NCBI GenBank assembly: GCA_002708145.1
Contig: PAOV01000028.1
Location: 1 to 20,442, forward strand
Length of the DNA: 20,442 nt
Reading direction: 5' to 3'
Source of the DNA: Chloroflexota bacterium
GTDB lineage: Bacteria; Chloroflexota; Dehalococcoidia; Lucifugimonadales; Lucifugimonadaceae
This document shows positions 14,400-20,442 of the stretch, piece after piece. Each line of letters opens with the position of its first letter. Position 1 is the first letter of the stretch. Position numbers and translations under genes: made by a program. The notes under the pieces are model-generated. The model saw only the letters and a program-made list of their open reading frames with translations, had not been told where the DNA came from and made no database searches.

Positions 14400-16421
14400 T
14401 TAATATAATCGAGGAATTTTATTAACAATTTTAATGACATCAACAAAATCTAAACCTATAATTTCCATGTACCATTTTAAGGAATTATATCTAGGCTTAT
14501 TTTCATCATAAATCAATTCAAGCGCCCTTTCCCTTGTTATCATCCCTTCACGTATTTGATTGGAACGAAAAGTATCATTTTCACTAAAACCTACAGTTAG
14601 AGTATAGATATAATTATAAAAACTTGCTGTACCATCACCAATCCTCCAAGTAGATTTTGTATCGATCGCTTTTTCCCAGTCATAATTGTTAATTATCGTA
14701 TCTTCAATAACTTTTTCATTCCAACTTGTGTAATCAAACATATGATAATAATCTGTTTTTGGTGTTAAATATCTGGAAGCAAATGATCCTAAAGAATCTA
14801 AAACAGATTGATTAATATAACCGGGGCTTTGTAACATATTTTTAGCAACAAATCCAAATAATTTCAATTGATTCATTAAAGAGATGGAATAAATACGTTT
14901 TTTATCAAATTGAGGTGCCAGTCCAGCGAAACCAGTTTTAAATTCAGTATTCTCTAAATAATTCACTCCCCAAATTTCTAAATCAATATCTAATTGTTTT
15001 TTAATTTTATAAGCATAATAGAAAAAGAATTTATCTCCAGCCATAAATAGAGGAATCATTCCTAGTGTAGGATTTTTTAGCCAAGCTGTAATATTTTTTT
15101 TAATATTCTGGCGCTTCCAATGAATATCAGCAGCTACAATTATATTTTCAACACCCAACTTTCCGCAAATTCGTGCTACATTTCTGCGTGCCAAATCCGT
15201 AACCATACCCCAATCGTATGTATATGTTACAGCATTTAGGCCTAATTCTTTTTTAACCATATGCAAAACATAAGTACTATCTCTACCACCACTAAACGGA
15301 ATTAAAACCTCAGGCTTATTATTTGCTTTTCTGTAAGGCTTTACCAAATCTTGAAGTTCTTTTATTGTTTTTGGTTGATTCTTTCTTTTATGATTCTTAC
15401 AATAATTACATTCCCCTTTGTCATCAAACTCTATAAAAGGAAATGTTTCAGGCAAAATACATTTTGTACACCTTTTTAAAGTTTTTATTTTATCAATTGG
15501 ATACTGTAATAATGCTTGTTCTCTAGTCGCATTAGTATTTAGATGTATCAAATTCAAATCTAATACTGTAGATAGTTGTTTGTTTTTTGATATAATATTG
15601 GTTAATTCAATTTTATATTTTTCTTTTTTTCTAGAAAGCTCCTTCTCATTATTATTAGTTTTTAAAGAAAAATTTTGAATCTTATATTCTGAAAGGCTTA
15701 TACTTATACCATTGTTACATTTAATATGCTTAATTTGGTATTTTCCAATTTCAGAAAGATTTATCTTTTTCTCAAATTCTGACAACATAGATCGCTCAGA
15801 AGCAAAAAATAAAATATCCTTATTATTATAGAGAATGTATAAAGACCCATTGTTTGTTGCTAAAATAAATTCATCTAAGTCCTCAAAAACTAAAGCTGTA
15901 GATACGGTTCCAAATATCTTATTAATACTCTTAGAAACAGCTTCCTTAACAGATTTGTTATTCTTAAGCTCTAATCTAATGAGAGCCAATAAAACTTCAG
16001 TATCAATTTCATTCTCTCTATTTATATTTGGGTGTCGCTCCCATAATTCATCTACATTAACCACAATACCGTTATGTACCCCAACAATCCCTTCTTTAAT
16101 TACAGGTTGATTATTGGCATCATCTAATTGGGTTCCATTAGTTACTAAACGTGAATGTCCGAAGGCATATTTTGCAGACTCCTTTGTTGAAAAAGTAGAT
16201 GAAACTACATTCTTAATTTCTTTTTTATAAAATAATTGCCTAATTGGGATCGGTCCTTTTAGAACTTCAATTCTATTTTCAACTTGATTAAAGGTACATA
16301 AACCAGAGGAATCTTTCCCTCTAGTTTCTGATAAAAGAGCCAAGTGTTTTAATGATTTAGTAAGAAACTCTTTTGAATATTTTGATTGTTTGGATGTAAT
16401 TACTCCGAATATTCCACACAT
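14400..16421 (-). CDS. Fused class II glutamine amidotransferase / N-acetyl-sugar amidotransferase (WbpG/PseA-like PP-loop enzyme)
   Basis: A two-domain protein of 673 residues. Residues 1 to about 250 are an Ntn-type class II glutaminase starting MCGIFGVI (nucleophile C2 after Met removal), with TRGKDSSG (33-40), GHSRLVTNG (88-96) and VHNGIV (115-120). The C-terminal part from about 315 has a zinc-type knuckle (CTKC 318-321 and CNYC 338-341) followed by the PP-loop FSGGRDST (376-383). This matches the N-acetyl-sugar amidotransferases that make acetamidino groups on sugars in O-antigens and nonulosonates. In the WbpG system ammonia comes from a separate HisH-like class I glutaminase; here the glutaminase is in the same chain. 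It would use ATP and glutamine on a nucleotide-linked or free N-acetyl sugar. The substrate cannot be named, but UDP-ManNAc-derived sugars are candidates given wecB next door. Confidence 0.85.
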   Translation of the reverse strand: MCGIFGVITSKQSKYSKEFLTKSLKHLALLSETRGKDSSGLCTFNQVENRIEVLKGPIPIRQLFYKKEIKNVVSSTFSTKESAKYAFGHSRLVTNGTQLDDANNQPVIKEGIVGVHNGIVVNVDELWERHPNINRENEIDTEVLLALIRLELKNNKSVKEAVSKSINKIFGTVSTALVFEDLDEFILATNNGSLYILYNNKDILFFASERSMLSEFEKKINLSEIGKYQIKHIKCNNGISISLSEYKIQNFSLKTNNNEKELSRKKEKYKIELTNIISKNKQLSTVLDLNLIHLNTNATREQALLQYPIDKIKTLKRCTKCILPETFPFIEFDDKGECNYCKNHKRKNQPKTIKELQDLVKPYRKANNKPEVLIPFSGGRDSTYVLHMVKKELGLNAVTYTYDWGMVTDLARRNVARICGKLGVENIIVAADIHWKRQNIKKNITAWLKNPTLGMIPLFMAGDKFFFYYAYKIKKQLDIDLEIWGVNYLENTEFKTGFAGLAPQFDKKRIYSISLMNQLKLFGFVAKNMLQSPGYINQSVLDSLGSFASRYLTPKTDYYHMFDYTSWNEKVIEDTIINNYDWEKAIDTKSTWRIGDGTASFYNYIYTLTVGFSENDTFRSNQIREGMITRERALELIYDENKPRYNSLKWYMEIIGLDFVDVIKIVNKIPRLY

Positions 16422-16456
16422 ATTATTTTATTTCCATCAATGTTTTAACAACTCGA

Positions 16457-17572
16457 TTAATTAAAAATAAACTGCTTTTGTATATCTGGATTTCTATCAA
16501 ATTCAACAATACGACTTTCAAAATCGACAAACAACCAGACTAAAAATGCTGTTAAATCCAGTTTTTCATTCAGCATTTTATTTCTTTTTTTCTCCCAATC
16601 TAATTTAATATTATCATTGTTTATAAGCATCTCAATCTTTTCGAATAATGTTGCTTTGTCAGATGTTTTAATTCCAATACCAAGATTATAGTTGTGTTCC
16701 AGATCAGCAAGATAGCTGATTTTGTCAACAAAATCGTTATATCTGATATAAGGAGTTCCTAATACTCCAGCTTCTGCCGACATGGTTTGACTATCACTAA
16801 TCAAAATCTCAGCATAGTAGAGTGCATGAGCAATGTCATTTGGATTAATACGTATTCTGTATGGTTCAAATTTTGAAGGAAGCTCCCTTTCGGAAGTTAT
16901 AAAGACTTTTCCACCTGTTCTTTCAAGTAAGGAAATAATTTTTATAACATCTTCATCAGTCAATCCTTTTTTACCTGTATCATGAGTAGCTTGCAATGAT
17001 ACTAGCCTGATGATGAAATACTTTTGCTTAGACGGATTAAAGCGCTTAACTATCTGATAATCTGGTTTAAACCTGTTTGGATGCAGTCCACCTAATTCTT
17101 TAAATCCAAGGAAAGGTATTTTCTTTACGTTAAATCTCCCCATATTAGAAACTGATGGGGATATAATTCTTTTGGCAAAAATAAACAGTAGTTGAGATTC
17201 AGGTACTGCTGTTATGTCATCATCCTGAAAGAGAAGAGTTGGTATTTTACGAAACCAACCATTAACAACAAGTAGATCATCTGTCACAAACAGATCATAT
17301 GTTTTCTTACCTATATACTTTCTCAGTCTGAGAATGGTTCTGAAAGTATTATAAATTGCACCAATCTTTGTTGGAATTCCTTTTATTTTTCTCCCTTCAG
17401 GAAAAATGTTTGTATATTCCCATCCCTCGTTTATTATTAATTGTTCTAGAACATCTTTACTTGTGATTACAATATCACACGAATTTCCCTGAGATTTAAG
17501 AATGTTAATAGTATTCTTAAAAACATGATACTTTGAGGGATGTACAATAAAAAATAGATAGTTTTTTTTCAA
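16457..17572 (-). CDS. DUF354 family protein (GT-B / UDP-GlcNAc 2-epimerase-like fold)
   Basis: A 371-residue protein of the DUF354 type. The N-terminal half opens FFIVHPSKYHVFKNTINIL and includes DLFVTDDLLVV and LLFQDDD. The C-terminal half has the nucleotide-binding-like motif ISDSQTMSAEAGVLGTP (258-274). The fold resembles WecB and GT-B transferases, and the family recurs in polysaccharide loci with undefined activity. It probably handles a nucleotide sugar or a glycosyl transfer. The start codon is TTG (17572-17570), the only sensible initiator before the conserved N-terminus. It lies just 2 bases after the stop of the small relic frame upstream, so its translation may rely on coupling. 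The amidotransferase gene follows after 35 bases. Confidence 0.82.
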   Translation of the reverse strand: MKKNYLFFIVHPSKYHVFKNTINILKSQGNSCDIVITSKDVLEQLIINEGWEYTNIFPEGRKIKGIPTKIGAIYNTFRTILRLRKYIGKKTYDLFVTDDLLVVNGWFRKIPTLLFQDDDITAVPESQLLFIFAKRIISPSVSNMGRFNVKKIPFLGFKELGGLHPNRFKPDYQIVKRFNPSKQKYFIIRLVSLQATHDTGKKGLTDEDVIKIISLLERTGGKVFITSERELPSKFEPYRIRINPNDIAHALYYAEILISDSQTMSAEAGVLGTPYIRYNDFVDKISYLADLEHNYNLGIGIKTSDKATLFEKIEMLINNDNIKLDWEKKRNKMLNEKLDLTAFLVWLFVDFESRIVEFDRNPDIQKQFIFN

Positions 17573-17574
17573 AA

Positions 17575-17793
17575 TTATTGATTAATAAAATATCTTTTTT
17601 TTCCACTCTTTGTTAACTCAAATTCATCAACATAAATCAACTTTACGATAGAATTCTCTACAGATTGCATTTCAAGACTGGAACGTATTTTCTGTTCATT
17701 ATGATTATTGAAATCTTCTATTTGTTTCATTTTATAGTTAACGGATCCTTTTTCAAGCTTAACAATATCAGAGGCTCTGCAATGTATACATAT
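17575..17793 (-). pseudogene. Relic: C-terminal fragment resembling a CapK-like adenylate-forming enzyme
   Basis: The gap between the GT4 and DUF354 genes is open in one minus-strand frame for 73 codons. It starts directly after the GT4 stop codon, in the same frame, and ends at a TAA at 17577-17575. An internal ATG at 17730 would give a 51-residue peptide. Its end, FELTKSGKKRYFINQ, matches in pattern the C-terminus of the intact CapK-like protein encoded at 19013-20362 (LPVSKSGKFKYIVSEV), including the SGK lysine typical of adenylate-forming enzymes. The rest of a CapK protein is missing. I read it as the remnant of a second CapK-like gene, truncated when the GT4 gene was inserted or exchanged. 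An expressed small protein is less likely. Confidence 0.6.
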
Positions 17794-18921
17794 TTACCTT
17801 GATTGTAAAATATCAATAATTTTATTTACAATTAAAGATTGTGGCTTAACGGTGTAGTTATTTTTTACCATTTCTTCTCCTTTTACAGCAAAAGATTTTC
17901 GTAGCTTCTCATCACTTAACAATTTATTTATATATTTTGTAAAGAGTGGTATATCATTATAATTATCTACAACATAAGAATTGCAATTATGATGAGCTGC
18001 ATCAGTCATATTACCTACATTAGAAACTACGGGCACACATCGACCCGACATGGCTTCTAGCATTGCAGTAGAAAGACCTTCACTTGTCGAAGGCATTACC
18101 AGAACTTTTGTTCTAGAATAATAATCAAGTACGTTTGATACATATCCCTTCAATATTACATTTTGAGTTAAGTTTTTTTGATGGATGTAATGATTAATGA
18201 AATTAAACAATGGTCCATCTCCCAAAAATACGGCTTTAATATGCTTATAATTGTATTTTTTGATTAATAATTCGATCATATCTATAACCCTATCAGGGCC
18301 TTTTAAAGAACTGAAATTCCCCACAAATAAGATATCTATGTCCTTATTATCTTTATCTTTTTGTTCATGAATAGTTTCTATAGCTCCATTTAGGATTTCA
18401 ATCTTCGACCCCTTTATGCCTTTTTTGATCAGGTAATCCTTGATCATTATGCCTTTAGTAGTTAAAATATCTGCATTTTTATAAATCCAAATATTAACTT
18501 TTTTCCAGAAAAATTTAAATCTTCTGGAAATAGATATAGTTTCAGGTATTTCACCAATGATCGACACTACTACATTTGTCCGAGCTATTTTTGAAGCTAT
18601 CACACTATATAAACCTTTAGGTAGGGTATAAACACCATTTATAAGGAATGGTCTATGTTTGAGTGAATAATAGATCAACTGGCAAGGTTCAAAAATAAAT
18701 CGAAACACCTTTTTAAAAAGCTTATATTTAATTTTTTTTGTCCATATGGGGTGGGTTATATACACTGTTTTATCTAATGGTTTCCATTCAGTTTCAGCAA
18801 AAACAAATACTTTTTCAACCAGGTCTGAATGAGTAAATGGAGTGATTTTAGATACTGTTAATCGTTCACCTAGTCTTCCAACTACAATAAAAATTTTATG
18901 TTTTTTTTCTTTGGAATTCAT
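17794..18921 (-). CDS. Glycosyltransferase family 4 (GT-B)
   Basis: A 375-residue GT4-type transferase. Residues 195-212 (DILFVGNFSSLKGPDRVI) form the nucleotide-sugar domain entry. KAVFLGDGP (229-237) and ILKGYV (256-261) follow, and MPSTSEGLSTAMLEAMSG (276-293) contains the family EX7E motif (E281 and E289) that binds the donor nucleotide and activates the sugar. It should add one sugar to a lipid-linked repeat unit at the cytoplasmic face of the inner membrane. Donor and acceptor cannot be read from sequence. It starts 91 bases after the CapK-like stop. That short spacer contains no clear gene. Confidence 0.9.
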   Translation of the reverse strand: MNSKEKKHKIFIVVGRLGERLTVSKITPFTHSDLVEKVFVFAETEWKPLDKTVYITHPIWTKKIKYKLFKKVFRFIFEPCQLIYYSLKHRPFLINGVYTLPKGLYSVIASKIARTNVVVSIIGEIPETISISRRFKFFWKKVNIWIYKNADILTTKGIMIKDYLIKKGIKGSKIEILNGAIETIHEQKDKDNKDIDILFVGNFSSLKGPDRVIDMIELLIKKYNYKHIKAVFLGDGPLFNFINHYIHQKNLTQNVILKGYVSNVLDYYSRTKVLVMPSTSEGLSTAMLEAMSGRCVPVVSNVGNMTDAAHHNCNSYVVDNYNDIPLFTKYINKLLSDEKLRKSFAVKGEEMVKNNYTVKPQSLIVNKIIDILQSR

Positions 18922-19012
18922 TTGAAGTTAAAATTTACTTTTGATTTTTTTAGAAGATGTGCTTTACTTGCTTTTGAAATACTAAACCAATGGCTAAATA
19001 GATAAAGTTTAA

Positions 19013-20362
19013 TTATACTTCGGATACAATATATTTAAACTTTCCACTTTTAGAAACAGGTAGTTTCTCCATTCTTATTAAATTTACCTTATTTAAGAAT
19101 CTCAACATAGCTTTTTTCAATTTCTTTTCTTCCTCTTCATTTAATTTACTACCCTTCTCTATCCTAAATTCTATTTCTCCTGGAATATTTTGATAAATCT
19201 GAAATCTTTGGAGTTTGATTGATAATATATTCAATTCAAATAACACATCAGTAAAAAAAACTCCATGCACTTTCGCCCCATTCTTTAATATAATAGTATC
19301 AATTGCCCTTCCTTCAATTGAGGTCATTAGTGGCTGATTAACTCCGCAGTTACATTTCTTGTCAGAAATAACGCCTAAATCACCAGTATCAAATCTAATT
19401 AAGGGCATAACGAAATTATCAAGATCTGTGGCAACAATCCTTCCACTTTGATTAGTCAAGGATTGTCCCTTTGAGTCCAAAATCTCACAAATTACATGTT
19501 CCTGATTAATGTGTAGTCCATTATGTTCAGAACACTCGTACGAAATAGCTGACACTTCACCACATCCATATTGGTCAAAAACCGGAACACCAAATACTTG
19601 TTCTAAATATTTTCTATTATGTGGCAGTAAGGTTTCTGTTGTGCTTGATATAGCCTTCAATGAGTCTAATTTCAATTTTTTTTTAACTAAAAAATTAGCT
19701 AAGTCTATCAATGCAGAAAGATATCCTTTTATTAGGACAGGTTTGTTTCTTAAGATAACATTTACAATTTCTTCTAATTTTGATTCAGTTAATTCAAATG
19801 AACTGAAAGAAATATCATTTTGTAAGTACTGTTGTAAATTAGTGATTAATTTACTTTTAAATGATGAGGAGAGTACAGTTCTTGCTCCCCAAAAAGTAAC
19901 AATTTTATCATAATAATTTACATCCATCCAATCGAACCATCTATAATATGATCCCCAGGTAAATGAACGATTGTATTCATCTTTAAATACTTTTACAGGA
20001 GCTCCCGTGGTCCCACCAGTCTTACCTCTTTTTATTTTAAATTTTGATTGTTCTATTGAAAGTAAACTATCACCTTGTTCACGCATTATATCTTTTGTCA
20101 AAACTGGGATTTTTTGAATATCATTTAAACTTTTAATCTCCTTAAAATTTACATTATGGGCTTTGAATAAATCAAAATAATATGGGACATTTTCACCAGC
20201 ATATTTCACTAACTTCTTTAGTTTCTTTAATTGATACTCTTCAATCAGCTTTTGATCCCAATACTGACTACTTTGAAGAAATTTGTAAGTATCAATAGTT
20301 TGAGTTCCTTTTATTTTATCTTGCAAATAAAATCCTATATTCTTAGCAATAAAACGTCGCAT
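19013..20362 (-). CDS. CapK-like phenylacetate-CoA ligase family adenylate-forming enzyme
   Basis: A 449-residue member of the AMP-binding family related to phenylacetate-CoA ligase and called CapK in capsule loci. The P-loop-like motif is TGGTTGAPVKVF (115-126), followed by FDQYGCGEV (262-270), LIRFDTGDLG (321-330) and a C-terminal SGK (K441). These enzymes activate a carboxylate with ATP. In capsule operons the substrate is unknown; possibilities are an acyl or amino-acid group added to a sugar, or a uronic acid carboxylate. It begins 2 bases after a partial upstream gene and is followed by the GT4 gene. A second, truncated CapK-like end lies at 17575-17793. Confidence 0.88.
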   Translation of the reverse strand: MRRFIAKNIGFYLQDKIKGTQTIDTYKFLQSSQYWDQKLIEEYQLKKLKKLVKYAGENVPYYFDLFKAHNVNFKEIKSLNDIQKIPVLTKDIMREQGDSLLSIEQSKFKIKRGKTGGTTGAPVKVFKDEYNRSFTWGSYYRWFDWMDVNYYDKIVTFWGARTVLSSSFKSKLITNLQQYLQNDISFSSFELTESKLEEIVNVILRNKPVLIKGYLSALIDLANFLVKKKLKLDSLKAISSTTETLLPHNRKYLEQVFGVPVFDQYGCGEVSAISYECSEHNGLHINQEHVICEILDSKGQSLTNQSGRIVATDLDNFVMPLIRFDTGDLGVISDKKCNCGVNQPLMTSIEGRAIDTIILKNGAKVHGVFFTDVLFELNILSIKLQRFQIYQNIPGEIEFRIEKGSKLNEEEEKKLKKAMLRFLNKVNLIRMEKLPVSKSGKFKYIVSEV

Positions 20363-20364
20363 AA

Positions 20365-20442
20365 CTACTTTCTAATATGATTTAATATTTTTTTCATTTT
20401 TAAAGCTTGTTTTAAACTACCTTTTTGAATAAAAAAGTAGTT
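20365..20442 (-). CDS. C-terminal end of an upstream gene (runs off right edge), function unknown
   Basis: One minus-strand frame is open from the window edge for 25 codons (ending KMKKILNHIRK) and stops with TAG at 20367-20365, just 2 bases before the CapK-like start codon. The lysine-rich helical end and the tight spacing fit a preceding operon gene such as a glycosyltransferase, but too little is present to identify it. Confidence 0.45.
   Translation of the reverse strand, partial: NYFFIQKGSLKQALKMKKILNHIRK

Noticed and set aside
18922..19012. Minus-strand frame (KLYLFSHWF...) between the CapK-like and GT4 genes, faintly like the start of a serine-acetyltransferase-type protein
   Set aside because: Only about 30 codons, no start codon, and the resemblance is limited to a few residues; too weak to call a relic.
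1..20442. CRISPR arrays, insertion sequences, tRNA or rRNA genes
   Set aside because: No regularly spaced direct repeats, transposase-like reading frames, or recognisable RNA gene sequences were found on either strand.

Overview
The window looks like part of a surface-glycan (capsule, exopolysaccharide or O-antigen type) region from a low-GC Bacteroidetes, most likely a member of the Flavobacteriia. The evidence is the very AT-rich sequence, several TAnnTTTG promoter elements (the Bacteroidetes -7 box) upstream of genes, a long AcnB-type aconitase, a Bacteroidetes-type dicluster ferredoxin, and a lipoprotein Wza / tyrosine autokinase Wzc pair with a PHP-type (CpsB/YwqE) phosphatase beside it. 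I saw no tRNA, rRNA, CRISPR array, transposase or integrase.

Left block (1-7497). Two minus-strand genes, a dicluster ferredoxin and the 5' end of an RmlB-like dTDP-glucose 4,6-dehydratase, are divergent from a tightly packed plus-strand operon (816-4649). That operon encodes a divergent HpcH/HpaI-type aldolase homologue, an LdpA-like protein with two [4Fe-4S] motifs, a small HAD phosphatase, a canonical HpaI-type aldolase and a divergent KdsB-type CMP-ulosonate synthetase. Neighbouring genes overlap by 4 to 20 bases. A large acnB follows 49 bases later, probably from its own promoter. The most interesting reading of the operon is an undescribed route to a CMP-activated 3-deoxy-2-ulosonic acid: aldol addition, dephosphorylation and CMP activation, with an Fe-S protein of unknown role. 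No KdsA-type synthase is visible.

Middle block (7539-12837). A sugar-1-phosphate transferase (minus), a CpsB-family phosphatase (plus), the tyrosine autokinase Wzc with a very tyrosine-rich tail (minus) and the lipoprotein exporter Wza (minus) form the priming and export machinery.

Right block (13069-20442, all minus). UDP-GlcNAc 2-epimerase (WecB), a fused class II glutaminase / N-acetyl-sugar amidotransferase, a DUF354 GT-B-like protein, a GT4 glycosyltransferase and a CapK-like adenylate-forming enzyme make and assemble the repeat unit, probably one containing an amidated or amidino N-acetylated sugar. Two gaps seem to hold broken gene ends. One, at 17575-17793, resembles the C-terminus of a second CapK-like enzyme. 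The other, at about 8742-8868, is of unknown origin. Both suggest cassette turnover by recombination. The window cuts genes at both edges.
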